Assembly: GCF_004745645.1 (NCBI RefSeq)
Contig: NZ_SRMB01000009.1
Coordinates: forward strand, 20,691-84,690
Direction of reading: 5' to 3'
From: Hymenobacter metallicola
GTDB taxonomy: Bacteria > Bacteroidota > Bacteroidia > Cytophagales > Hymenobacteraceae
Length of the DNA stretch: 64,000 nucleotides
The notes beneath the pieces are model-generated. The model was given only the letters and a program-made list of their open reading frames with translations, did no database searches and had not been told where the DNA came from. The translations under genes and the position numbers were made by a program. Below, one piece after another: positions 36,236-44,376 of the stretch. Positions within the stretch are counted from its first letter, which is position 1. The number at the start of each line of letters is the position of its first letter.

Positions 36236-36293
36236 GTGACCTATATATAAAGGAGTAGCCTGGCGAAAAACGGCTCGAAAAGCGAATATACGT

Positions 36294-36328
36294 ATAGGTT
36301 CCGATAATTAAAAGTTATCGGAACCTAT
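36294..36328. repeat. palindromic site IR2, putative right att site
   Basis: A perfect 14 bp inverted repeat (ATAGGTTCCGATAA and TTATCGGAACCTAT) surrounds a 7 bp centre TTAAAAG. It shares the core CCGATAA-N7-TTATCGG with IR1 at 12170-12202. It lies upstream of the recombinase gene, so an operator function for that gene is an alternative. Confidence 0.65.
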
Positions 36329-36384
36329 GACTCTCGTCCGGTTGACTGTGGCTATACTTTTTGCCTCAGGTCTGGAAGAGATTT

Positions 36385-37977
36385 TTACTCTATCACCAGG
36401 CGTTGCGTCGCCACGTACCCCTTTGGTCCCTCTACACGCACCAGATATAAGCCGGCCGGCTGCTGCTTTAGCTCTACCACTAGCTCACCGTTGGTACCGC
36501 TAACGGGTTTGTGATTCGTCGTACGACCAGTCGCGTCGACCAGCACCAGCTGTAGGCCCTGGCGTGGAGCAGTCTCATCAAGTCGCACCGTCACAGTGGT
36601 GCGGGCTGGGTTTGGGAAAAGCGATACTTCTACAGGGCGGCGACTTGGTGTTGCCGGAAGGAAGGTACCGGTGTTACGCAGCACGGCCACTGTTGAGCTA
36701 GAGTAATTGACGGTAGCAATATCCAGCCGGCCGTCACCGTCCGCGTCGTTTAGCGCTACATCGTGTGCGCTAAGTCCCCCACTGGCAAAATGCCGAAACC
36801 CTGCTGGAAATATACCGGGGGCCGCTGCCGAGTTTACTAAAACCCCAACGGTAGAGCTGATCGAATTAATTACATAGCTTCCTGTAACAATGTCCACCTG
36901 CCGGTCCCCATTCATATCACCCAGCTCGACGCTGTAGGCTGCTTGTGCACCGGTGGCGTACGTTGTGGCCATAGCGGGAAATACACCCGGCGTTGTAGTT
37001 GAGTTCAGCAATACCCCGACCCGGGCGTCGTTGCCCCCGGCTACCACAATGTCAGCTCGTCCATCTGCGTTTACGTCTCCAACGGCTAAATCCTGGGGGT
37101 ACGATGCTCCACTACCGTAGCTCACCACCGGGGCAAATGTTCCAGCAGGCGCAGCCTGGTTGAGCAGTACACCAATTTTTCCAGTACTGCCCCCACAGAC
37201 CACCAGGTCCAGCCACCCGTCGCCATTGACGTCACCCAGAGCCACACCGACAGCATTGTTGCCGCCGGTAGCATAGGTCGTGGCAGTAGCCGGGAACATG
37301 CCCGGAGCGGCAGCCGAATTCAGCAGCACCCCCACGGTACCACCATTTAGGTTAAGCCCAACAATGTCCAGGTGCCCGTCCCTGTCAATGTCGCCCACGG
37401 CAAGGCTGCGCGGATTTCCCTGGGTGAAAAGTATGGTCGGTGGGAGGAAGGCACCCGGGGCAGTGCTGGAGTTTAGCATTACGGCAATCCCTCCATTCCA
37501 TTGCAGGGCAGCCAAAATGTCGGGAAGCCCGTCTTCGTTCACGTCGGCTAGGGTGACACGGATGGGAAATGAGCCTATGGCGTACGAGAGGGCCGGAGCA
37601 AAGGTGCCGTCCAGCTGCGAGAGTAGCACATTTACTGAGCTAGCGTAGGAGCAGGTAACCACTAGGTCCGGTCGGGTGTCTCCGTTCACATCGGCCAGGG
37701 CAACCCCCTGTGGATTGTCACCAACAGGATAGACCATCGGCGCGCCAAAGCTTTGTGCATGCGTTAGTGGTAGCTGACTGCCGCAAAAGAGTAATACTAG
37801 GGCTATCAGCCTGTAAAGGTTGCTACCGTAGAGGAATCGGACTGATACCAAGGGTAAAGTATATAACGAGCCAGCAAAAACTACTAGTAACGGGACTGCT
37901 CGCAAGCTACGAAACGGGGGCTGCAGAAAGAACTTTTTGACTGGAATGCGCCGGGAGAGGCTCCACAGGTGTACCAC
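36385..37977 (-). CDS. secreted FG-GAP/VCBS repeat protein with T9SS sorting domain
   Basis: The 530-residue protein has a long N-terminal region whose second hydrophobic stretch (LIALVLLFCGSQLPLTHAQS) is the likely signal peptide, so the true start may be later than 37977. About seven FG-GAP repeats follow, each with a calcium-type loop such as GDVNGDGWLDLVV or GDVNADGRADIVV. They are spaced near 55-60 residues and probably form a beta propeller. The last 80 residues (VSLFPNPARTTVTVRL to YVATQRLVIE) are a type A T9SS C-terminal domain for export and surface attachment. It is flanked by IR2 and the decayed copy IR3. Confidence 0.88.
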   Translation of the reverse strand: MVHLWSLSRRIPVKKFFLQPPFRSLRAVPLLVVFAGSLYTLPLVSVRFLYGSNLYRLIALVLLFCGSQLPLTHAQSFGAPMVYPVGDNPQGVALADVNGDTRPDLVVTCSYASSVNVLLSQLDGTFAPALSYAIGSFPIRVTLADVNEDGLPDILAALQWNGGIAVMLNSSTAPGAFLPPTILFTQGNPRSLAVGDIDRDGHLDIVGLNLNGGTVGVLLNSAAAPGMFPATATTYATGGNNAVGVALGDVNGDGWLDLVVCGGSTGKIGVLLNQAAPAGTFAPVVSYGSGASYPQDLAVGDVNADGRADIVVAGGNDARVGVLLNSTTTPGVFPAMATTYATGAQAAYSVELGDMNGDRQVDIVTGSYVINSISSTVGVLVNSAAAPGIFPAGFRHFASGGLSAHDVALNDADGDGRLDIATVNYSSSTVAVLRNTGTFLPATPSRRPVEVSLFPNPARTTVTVRLDETAPRQGLQLVLVDATGRTTNHKPVSGTNGELVVELKQQPAGLYLVRVEGPKGYVATQRLVIE

Positions 37978-38079
37978 ACTCCACTGGGGTGGCCTGCATT
38001 CCTACCTACTACGCCTCTTCCTTTGCCCCGTATGCTGGCAGTGAAACGCAACTTGTTACTCTTAACGCCTACTAGACCG

Positions 38080-38114
38080 ATAGAATCCGACAGGACTTAC
38101 TTATCAGAACCTAT
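38080..38114. repeat. degenerate third att-like site IR3
   Basis: ATAGAATCCGACAG, a 7 bp centre GACTTAC, then TTATCAGAACCTAT. The right arm matches the right arm of IR2 at 13 of 14 positions and the left arm at 10 of 14, with the same 7 bp spacing. It is read as a decayed or alternative recombination site. Another dyad, TTACTTATC/GATAAGTAA, overlaps it at 38097-38134. Confidence 0.5.
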
Positions 38115-38232
38115 TCGTAAGGATCGATAAGTAAACATTACAAATCGGGATTGAAATGATGATACAGATAATTTTGTGTACGAATTGTGATTATCAATTT
38201 GCAAATTGCAAAATGAAAATTAATTAACCAGG

Positions 38233-38757
38233 ATGCGACAACATAATGGGATGCGCCCGCAGGATGTAGTCGTCCTGCTTAAGTTGCTCTTACTAGAAGG
38301 CACTGCTTGGCAAGGCAAGGACTTGGCGCATGCCTTGTCTCTAAGCCCGACCGAAATATCGTTTAGCTTGAAGCGGTGCCAGTATGCTCGGCTGTTAGAG
38401 GGCACTGACCGGCGCGTGGCCCGGCGAACCTTTCTGGAGTTTCTGCTCTATGGTTTGCCCGTGGTGTTTCCCACGCAACCGGGCGCCCAGGTCCGGGGGC
38501 TGCCCACCGCGCACAGTGCCGCCCCATTGCGGGAGCAACTGGTAGCCGAGCAGCTATACGTTTGGCCCGACGCAGAAAGTGACTACTGGGGTAGCGCTAT
38601 CGAGCCCTTGTACCCGCGCGTGCCGCAAGCCGCCAAAGCCGACGCCCACCTCTATGAGCTGCTGGCACTGGTTGACGCGTTGCGGGTGGGCCGTTCTCGG
38701 GAGCGAAAACTGGCGGGGAATTCATTAAAGGTGTTTATGTTGCCAGCCCATGTCTAA
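38233..38757 (+). CDS. winged-helix regulator paired with nucleotidyltransferase
   Basis: The 174-residue protein has an N-terminal winged helix (VVVLLKLLLLEGTAW, then QGKDLAHALSLSPTEISFSL) with MarR/AbiEi-like character. The C-terminal half is not recognised and contains GLPVVFPTQPGAQVRGLPTAHS. Its end overlaps the nucleotidyltransferase gene by 8 bp, so translation is coupled. The pair recalls AbiE-type toxin-antitoxin systems, in which the HTH protein is antitoxin and autorepressor. Confidence in that reading is moderate, because the families are diverged. Confidence 0.65.
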   Translation: MRQHNGMRPQDVVVLLKLLLLEGTAWQGKDLAHALSLSPTEISFSLKRCQYARLLEGTDRRVARRTFLEFLLYGLPVVFPTQPGAQVRGLPTAHSAAPLREQLVAEQLYVWPDAESDYWGSAIEPLYPRVPQAAKADAHLYELLALVDALRVGRSRERKLAGNSLKVFMLPAHV

Positions 38758-39448
38758 TGCGGCCAACTTGGCCGCGCTGCAGGCCGTGGCCCGGGCGCTG
38801 GGTCCCCTGCGGGAACGAGTCGTTTTCGTGGGCGGCAGCACCGCTGGCCTATACAGTACTGCAGCCCGCGCCGCCGAGTCCCGCCCGACCATCGATGTGG
38901 ATTGCATTATTGAGGTGGTGCCTCACACGGCCTACTATGCGCTGGAGGAAAAGCTGCGCGCCCTCGGGTTTCGGCATGATCAGGAGTCAAAGGTCATCTG
39001 CCGCTGGCGGGTCGCGGGGCTGGTGGTCGATGTAATGCCAGTAGGGGAAGATAATATCATGGGGTTTTCGAACCCGTGGTATCCGGAAGGCTTTGCCCAT
39101 GCCATTCCTTATGCGCTGCCCAACAGAACCACTATTCAGATTATGCCTGCGGTGTACTTTATCGCCACGAAGCTGGCGGCGCTGCGCGGCCGCGGCATGA
39201 GCGACATCCGCCTGAGCAACGACCTGGAAGATATCGTGTACGTGCTGGATAATCGCCCGGCGTTAGGGGTAGAAGTAGCAGCTGCTTCTCCCGCCGTTCG
39301 CTCCTACATCGCCACGGAAGTTAGCCGACTGCTGCAACACCCGGAATTACGAGAAGCTATCGATTGCCAGTTGCCCTACGGATCTGGTGACGAACGGAAA
39401 TTTATCATCGAGCGGCGGCTTCACTCTCTGGTCTCTGTTGGGCAGTAG
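38750..39448 (+). CDS. nucleotidyltransferase-fold protein, putative AbiEii-like toxin
   Basis: The 232-residue protein begins with RVVFVGGSTAGLYSTA (the GGS motif of Pol-beta transferases, about 24-39), then TIDVDCIIEV (two Asp, about 47-56) and GLVVDVMPV (third Asp). These are the three catalytic positions of MNT/AbiEii-type enzymes. The downstream region PAVYFIATKLAALRGRG is typical of the helical part. Together with the overlapping winged-helix gene it forms a likely toxin-antitoxin or small abortive-infection unit, next to the att-like site IR3. Confidence 0.7.
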   Translation: MSNAANLAALQAVARALGPLRERVVFVGGSTAGLYSTAARAAESRPTIDVDCIIEVVPHTAYYALEEKLRALGFRHDQESKVICRWRVAGLVVDVMPVGEDNIMGFSNPWYPEGFAHAIPYALPNRTTIQIMPAVYFIATKLAALRGRGMSDIRLSNDLEDIVYVLDNRPALGVEVAAASPAVRSYIATEVSRLLQHPELREAIDCQLPYGSGDERKFIIERRLHSLVSVGQ

Positions 39449-39624
39449 TTAACAAGTACCAGAACCCATGAGGTGTTTCCTTGAGGTATGATAAGGAAAG
39501 CGTATCGGACCTGTGTTGCATTTAGTCTGTAAATGGCAGTGTGACTCCCCTGTTCCATCACTGCCGCTCGCGGCGCAGTTCCCCTGAGCGGCAGCAGGTA
39601 ATTGGGCCACAGCAGCCGGACAGC

Positions 39625-40065
39625 TTACTGCTGTGGCTGAGCGCGCAGCAGGTCAATGAGTTCCTGCTTGTCCCGCAGCTGGCTGCGCAGGAGCTCATTT
39701 TCCCGGGCCAGGGTTGCGCAGGCCTGCTGCCCGTGGGCAAGGCCGATGGCGTAGAAGTGATGATGGGCATCGAGCTGCTCGGCCTGCTGCTGGGCTGCCT
39801 GGGTTGTGGTTTGCCCCACGATAAGCACGTCTTCCGCCGGGTTTTTAAACATGGGACCCTGGCCGGTCAGCAGCCATTCGGCGCTCAGGCCGGCTACTTT
39901 CTCCATCATCCGCGTCAGAAACGGGGCAGTCGGCTTCGTGTCCAGCCTGACATAGTTGCGAACCGTGGCGTCACTGACCCCCAGCAGCGTACTGAAGCCG
40001 CGTGTACTCAGCCGTAGCGCAGCAATGAGCAGCCGAATGCGTTGATTGAGGCTGGATTCGCTCAT
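39625..40065 (-). CDS. phage-repressor-like XRE/CI N-terminal protein
   Basis: The 146-residue protein has an HTH (SLNQRIRLLIAALRLSTRGF, then STLLGVSDATVRNYVR) followed by the block AGLSAEWLLTGQGPMFK that closes the CI-type repressor domain in many Bacteroidota proteins. The C-terminal third is Gln/Leu-rich and predicts a coiled coil instead of a peptidase. It probably dimerises through this coil. Its target is unknown. It is convergent with the nucleotidyltransferase gene and has no close partner. Confidence 0.75.
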   Translation of the reverse strand: MSESSLNQRIRLLIAALRLSTRGFSTLLGVSDATVRNYVRLDTKPTAPFLTRMMEKVAGLSAEWLLTGQGPMFKNPAEDVLIVGQTTTQAAQQQAEQLDAHHHFYAIGLAHGQQACATLARENELLRSQLRDKQELIDLLRAQPQQ

Positions 40066-40646
40066 GGATGTATATTCTGATCAATGGAAAACCTGCTGCG
40101 ATCTGGCTTACCAGCCAACCAAGTGCAGGGCAGCCGGCTTGCTTGGTGAATGCTGGCAAGGATAGGCGGCAAGATAGCATGCCAACGTCCAAATTGCCGA
40201 TCGTCAGCGGGGTATGGGCCTTGTTTCGGCGTAGCATACGGAAGAGACCGGCCCCTGCCGGAGTAGGGCATGTGTACGGGAGCTTTGCTGCGTAGACGCT
40301 GCTGCCCTCCCGCGCCAAAGTGAGTTGTAGCAAAAACCGGATGGGCCTGCCCTACCAGACTGCTGGGATTACACACATTCTCTAACTTATATTTACCAGC
40401 TCGACGGCTCACGGCTTAGATCCAGCAGGCGCACTATTGCTGCTTATTACTTCAGGATGGGCGCTCGTATTACAACTGCTTGCACTACCCGTGACACGCT
40501 ACACTGCCCGTAATGCCAGTACCCCGGCCGCGGCGACCAACAGCTTACCGAGTTGACCAGGTTGCAATCGGCCTTGCTCAGCTACAAAACACATCTGGCT
40601 ACCCAGCAAGAATATTTCAGTGAAATCATCTATTCCTATTAGCCGA
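40066..40646. other. 580 bp intergenic stretch
   Basis: No intact gene is supported. A plus-strand frame from 40514 to 40642 reads LTELTRLQSALLSYK then THLATQQEYFSEII, a helical, protein-like sequence without any start codon. It follows an in-frame stop and may be the end of a lost gene. Minus-strand frames in the region show no protein character. Confidence 0.4.
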
Positions 40647-41054
40647 ATGCCCCGTTTACTCCCCCTGCTTCTGCTGTGCCTGACGCTGCTCCCGGTCGCC
40701 TGTACAAAAGACTCGGATCTGCCCACCCTCAAGGGCCGGTGGAATTATACGAGCTCTACAACGTTCGTCTACAACACCGACGGCACCCTCCGAGAAGCAG
40801 TAAGCTCCTCTATTCCTGTTCACTATATAGCTATCACCCCTGCTTTCATCATCACGTACATCAACGACGATACCAGGCCCTACTAACAGCTCCCCTACCG
40901 TCGTCAGGGCACCCGCATCGACTATACCCAGCCCGACTACAACGACCAGACAATTACGGAGCTGACCGACCAGCAGCTGACCTTGGTCAGCGACCAAATC
41001 CCGCTCGGCACCCAAAACGGTTATTTCATCAGTAAAACCCAATACACGCGTTAA
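40647..41054 (+). pseudogene. lipoprotein paralogue 1, broken by an in-frame stop
   Basis: The reading frame starts at ATG 40647 with a lipoprotein signal (LLPLLLLCLTLLPVACTKD) and the family block LKGRWNYTS. It stops at TAA 40884-40886. The same frame goes on without interruption to TAA 41052-41054 and encodes QGTRIDYTQPDYNDQTITEL, then LTLVSDQIPLGTQNGYF. This matches, residue for residue, the second half of the next gene (QGNHIHFLNPSYSGDVTITEV, LTMLSDKIPYGPQGGY). One nonsense change therefore splits an otherwise complete gene. Confidence 0.75.
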
Positions 41055-41057
41055 CCC

Positions 41058-41480
41058 ATGTCCATACCCCGTTTCCTTTCCTTCTTTCTGCTGTGCCTGA
41101 CGCTGCTCACGGCCGCCTGTAAAAAGGACACTACCGAACCCGAGCCCACCTTGGAAGGCCGCTGGAATTTTGAGAGTATGACAGAACATTCGTATCAGGC
41201 GGATGGTACGCACATCAAAGCAGCGCCTGCGTCGATGCTCCCCCACTACGTGGTGGTTACGACTACTGAATTCAGCGCGTATCATTCCGCCGACAATACG
41301 CTCATCATGAAGTCGGGCTATACCCGCCAGGGCAACCATATCCACTTCTTAAACCCCAGCTACAGCGGCGACGTGACCATTACGGAGGTGAGCAAGCAAC
41401 GCCTCACCATGCTCAGCGACAAGATTCCCTATGGCCCCCAGGGGGGATATTTAACGTTGGAGAGCACATTCACACACTAG
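41058..41480 (+). CDS. small lipocalin-like lipoprotein, paralogue 2
   Basis: The 140-residue lipoprotein has signal peptide FLSFFLLCLTLLTAACKKD with lipobox TAAC. The mature part begins with a short acidic linker and the block LEGRWNFESMTEHSYQADG, then strands that could form a small beta barrel, as in lipocalin-like (DUF4923-type) Bacteroidota lipoproteins. It starts 3 bp after the end of paralogue 1 and is followed 3 bp later by paralogue 3: a compact tandem family. Function unknown. Confidence 0.8.
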   Translation: MSIPRFLSFFLLCLTLLTAACKKDTTEPEPTLEGRWNFESMTEHSYQADGTHIKAAPASMLPHYVVVTTTEFSAYHSADNTLIMKSGYTRQGNHIHFLNPSYSGDVTITEVSKQRLTMLSDKIPYGPQGGYLTLESTFTH

Positions 41481-41483
41481 CCA

Positions 41484-41921
41484 GTGTCACGCCCGTTTCC
41501 CCTACTCCTGCTGTGCCTTCTGCTGCTCACAGCCGCCTGTAAAAAAGACACCGCTGAACCCGCGCCGGTATTGGAAGGCCGCTGGGTCGAGCAGTCGCAC
41601 ATGACCTACACATACGACACGGCTGGCAAGCTCCTGCGAGAGCACTCCGTTACGGCTCCCACGCCTCGCTACGGCATGGTCATCCAGCCCACAACCTGGG
41701 AGTGGCTGGGTCCCAATCTCAGCGGCGACCTGGTCCCCGCCTTCACCGACCGCATCACCCGCACCGGCAACATGATCTATTTTACCCGCCAGGCCGGCGA
41801 CGAGTTTGAACTTCGCATTCTGACGCTTACCGCGCACACGCTCACGCTACGCTACGAGCATATCATTACAGACCCCACTACCGGGCAGTACGAAACCCGC
41901 GACGATACCTTCAGCCGCTAA
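41484..41921 (+). CDS. small lipocalin-like lipoprotein, paralogue 3
   Basis: The 145-residue lipoprotein probably starts at GTG 41484 (SRPFPLLLLCLLLLTAACKKD). It has the same lipobox, LEGRWVEQSHMTYTYDTAG opener and strand pattern as paralogue 2, but the second half has diverged (LTLTAHTLTLRYEHIITD). The third of three tandem copies, it is followed 9 bp later by a membrane protein gene. Rapid divergence of tandem copies suggests a changing partner or ligand. Confidence 0.78.
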   Translation: MSRPFPLLLLCLLLLTAACKKDTAEPAPVLEGRWVEQSHMTYTYDTAGKLLREHSVTAPTPRYGMVIQPTTWEWLGPNLSGDLVPAFTDRITRTGNMIYFTRQAGDEFELRILTLTAHTLTLRYEHIITDPTTGQYETRDDTFSR

Positions 41922-41930
41922 CCCTCTTCA

Positions 41931-42356
41931 ATGACCCCACGGCAGTTCTATCACCTACAAGCCTCCACCTGTTACTTGGTTAGCATATGCTTGTGCGTGG
42001 CACCGTGGGCCTGGCTCGTGGTATTGGTCTTAGAGCTGCCCATGTTTACTGCGCCCCCGTACTTTGGCTACGGGGTGGTGGCCCTGGGCCAAAGCATCGT
42101 GTGGTTGCTTACAGCCATTGGCCTGGGCCTGCGCACCGGCCGCCGGATAGCGGTTGCCGGGTTTGGGCTCTACCTATTCGGGCTGCTGGCCATGCTGGGC
42201 AACATGCTCTCTGTTCTGCTGACGACCCCGTATGTCTTGCGCCGAAGGGTTATTCTGGTAGTCTTTCTGCTAGTGTCGCTGGGGTTTGCCGTGAAATGCG
42301 CCGAGCGCCTTTACCAAGCGTGGCTCCGCCCGCGGCGGGTGGCAGTGGCTTCCTAA
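41931..42356 (+). CDS. small four-helix membrane protein
   Basis: The 141-residue hydrophobic protein has about four membrane helices at 13-33, 47-66, 73-96 and 104-121 (for example VLVLELPMFTAPPYFGYG between helices 1 and 2). No family is recognised. It starts 9 bp after the third lipoprotein and may belong to the same transcript. Confidence 0.65.
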   Translation: MTPRQFYHLQASTCYLVSICLCVAPWAWLVVLVLELPMFTAPPYFGYGVVALGQSIVWLLTAIGLGLRTGRRIAVAGFGLYLFGLLAMLGNMLSVLLTTPYVLRRRVILVVFLLVSLGFAVKCAERLYQAWLRPRRVAVAS

Positions 42357-42376
42357 AGGTGGCGTACCTTGCGCCC

Positions 42377-42631
42377 ATGCCCATCTCCCACTACGGTTTC
42401 CGCGCCTTACCCTTCGAGCAGCAACTCGCCGTGATCTGGCAGGAAGGCACCTTCCTGGCCACGCGCTGGGAAGAGGAAGACGCCATCAACCTCTACCACA
42501 TGGGCACCTTCTTCGCCGAGGTCTATTACGACCCCGACACGAACGAGCTGCTGCGCACTGGCGCCTTTACCAGCACCCGCTGCCTGGAAAACTACACCTG
42601 CTACATCCAGCTCGATGACTTAGCGATATGA
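42377..42631 (+). CDS. small hypothetical protein, paralogue A
   Basis: The 84-residue protein (ATG 42377) has the core LPFEQQLAVIWQEGTFLATRW, then YHMGTFFAEVYYD and YIQLDDLAI at the end. It is clearly related to the protein at 42816-43073, and both are acidic and aromatic-rich. Function unknown. The stop codon runs directly into a rho-independent terminator. Confidence 0.75.
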   Translation: MPISHYGFRALPFEQQLAVIWQEGTFLATRWEEEDAINLYHMGTFFAEVYYDPDTNELLRTGAFTSTRCLENYTCYIQLDDLAI

Positions 42632-42663
42632 AAAAAGCCCCGGCCAGTTGACCGGGGCTTTTT
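42632..42663 (+). terminator. rho-independent terminator
   Basis: A perfect 12 bp stem AAAAAGCCCCGG / CCGGGGCTTTTT with an 8 bp loop and a closing T run directly follows the gene at 42377-42631. Confidence 0.9.
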
Positions 42664-42815
42664 GCTGGTTGCACGGAAGCCAACTTCTTCTTGCCCAGGC
42701 TACCGGTAATCGAGCTGGTTCACACGTTTGCTTCCAAAACCCTATATAGTTCTTAGCTCATTTTCGCATCATCTAGCCAGTCTATCTAGCGTGCTCGGAT
42801 TTTGGCTTGACATCG

Positions 42816-43073
42816 ATGCTCCGCTCCCCGCATACCTTCCTGACGCTCCCCGTCGAACAACAGCTCACCGTCCTCTGGGCCGAGGGCATCTTTCTGGCTG
42901 CGCGCTGGGAAGCGCACAACCGGGTATACCTCTATTATCTGGGTTCCTTCTTCACGGAGGTATCCTGTGACCAGCGCCAGCGCAACCGGCTGAGCACCCG
43001 CGCCTGCACGACCGGGGAGTGCCTGACCGAGTACGCCAGCGACGTCCAGCTGGACGATTTACTGCTACCCTAG
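42816..43073 (+). CDS. small hypothetical protein, paralogue B
   Basis: The 85-residue protein (ATG 42816; a TTG three codons earlier is possible) is a paralogue of 42377-42631. Shared blocks are LPVEQQLTVLWAEGIFLAARW, YLGSFFTEV and VQLDDLLLP; the acidic middle and the pattern of Cys/Thr differ. Function unknown. It is convergent with umuC, whose stop lies 4 bp away. Confidence 0.72.
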   Translation: MLRSPHTFLTLPVEQQLTVLWAEGIFLAARWEAHNRVYLYYLGSFFTEVSCDQRQRNRLSTRACTTGECLTEYASDVQLDDLLLP

Positions 43074-43077
43074 CGCC

Positions 43078-44376
43078 CTACGCACGAATACAGAGTAAAT
43101 CCTCCCAGCAGGTGGTATAGGCCGGCGTCTGCCACTGGTGTTGCCCGGCCCAGGGCGCGGTATACTCCCCCTTGGGCAGCTGGGCCGTCGCAAACTTGAC
43201 CTTGCCCGCCCCAAAGCGCTGGTTTACCTTATCCAGGTCGGCCATGAGCTTGGCTCGGCGCTCGGCCTGCTCGTTGGGTTCAAAGAGCAGCAGCTGCTGC
43301 TGCCCGGCCGTTTCCAACCCATCGAGCACCACGCCCGCCTTCCGGTACACCGCGCCCGGCTCCCAAATCCGCTTGAGCGCGGCCCGGGCGTGGCGCAGCA
43401 GCTCAATGGTGTCGCTCGTGCCGGTGGGCAGCGTAAGCACCACCGAGCGGGTGTGCGGCGGGGGCTCAGTGCCGAAGCGGTTTTTGCTGATAAACACGGT
43501 CAGCACGTTGGCCGCCGAACCCTGCCGGCGCAGCTTCTCGGCCGCCTTCGAAGCAAAGTGCGCCACGGCGCCCAGCACGTCAGCAAAGGCCGAGAGCGGC
43601 TGGCCAAAGGTGCGGGTGCAGGCAATGCTCTTGCGGCTCAGGGTGCCATCTTCACTCGGCTGCAGACCCTGGCAGGGCGTGCCCTGCAGCTCGCGCACCA
43701 GGCGCGCCCCCACCACCCCGCCCAGCTGCTTGCGTGCCCAGGCCTCGCTCTGACCGGCCAGCTGCGCCGCCGTCCGGATACCCTGAGCATAAAGCTTGTG
43801 CGCATACTGCCCGCCGATGCCCCACACGTCCTCCACGGGCGTTTGCGCTAAGGCCCACTGCCGGCGCCCGTCGGTATCGAGGTAGCACACACCCTCCATG
43901 GTGGGGCTTTTCTTCGCCAGGCGGTTGGCCAGCTTCGCCAGCGTCTTGGTGGGCGCGATGCCGATGCACACGGGAATGTGCGTGCGCCGGCGCACCTCGT
44001 GCCGCCACCCGGCCGCCTGCTCAGCCAGTGGGCCCAGGTAGGGCTCCATGCCGTGCAGATCCAGAAAGCACTCGTCGATGGAATAGATTTCCACCTCCGG
44101 CACCACCGAACTCAGGTAGTGCATTACCCGGCCCGACATGTCGCCATACAAGGCATAGTTGCTGGAAAACATCCGCACAGCGTGCTGCTGCACCAGGGGC
44201 TTTACCTGGAAGTACGGCTCCCCCATCTTCAGGCCCAGGGCCTTGGCCTCGGCCGAGCGCGAAATCAGGCAGCCGTCGTTGTTGCTGAGTACCACCACGG
44301 GCTTGCCTTCCAGCTGGGGCTGAAACGCCCGCTCACAACTCACATAGAAGTTGTTGCAATCAACTAACGCGTACAC
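43078..44376 (-). CDS. umuC: Y-family DNA polymerase V catalytic subunit
   Basis: The 432-residue polymerase probably starts at GTG 44376. It has the Y-family opener YALVDCNNFYVSCERAF (catalytic Asp), VVVLSNNDGC, and the second catalytic pair in YSIDECFLDL. It has the UmuC-type little finger and C-terminal tail instead of the DinB form. It copies past DNA lesions when joined by UmuD'2. It overlaps umuD by 17 bp, a standard coupled umuDC order. Confidence 0.95.
   Translation of the reverse strand: MYALVDCNNFYVSCERAFQPQLEGKPVVVLSNNDGCLISRSAEAKALGLKMGEPYFQVKPLVQQHAVRMFSSNYALYGDMSGRVMHYLSSVVPEVEIYSIDECFLDLHGMEPYLGPLAEQAAGWRHEVRRRTHIPVCIGIAPTKTLAKLANRLAKKSPTMEGVCYLDTDGRRQWALAQTPVEDVWGIGGQYAHKLYAQGIRTAAQLAGQSEAWARKQLGGVVGARLVRELQGTPCQGLQPSEDGTLSRKSIACTRTFGQPLSAFADVLGAVAHFASKAAEKLRRQGSAANVLTVFISKNRFGTEPPPHTRSVVLTLPTGTSDTIELLRHARAALKRIWEPGAVYRKAGVVLDGLETAGQQQLLLFEPNEQAERRAKLMADLDKVNQRFGAGKVKFATAQLPKGEYTAPWAGQHQWQTPAYTTCWEDLLCIRA

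Noticed and set aside
35159..36384. tRNA gene as integration target of the recombinase
   Set aside because: No cloverleaf-like sequence or tRNA 3' end was seen near either palindrome; the target appears to be the palindrome itself.
40062..40412. Minus-strand frames upstream of the repressor-like gene
   Set aside because: They overlap each other in two frames, have no coherent protein pattern and no recognisable start context.
41987..42376. Upstream extension of the small gene at 42377
   Set aside because: The extension overlaps the four-helix membrane protein in another frame; similarity to the paralogue starts at ATG 42377.
43138..44288. Plus-strand frames opposite umuC
   Set aside because: They are antisense to umuC, with no domain pattern and low-complexity composition.
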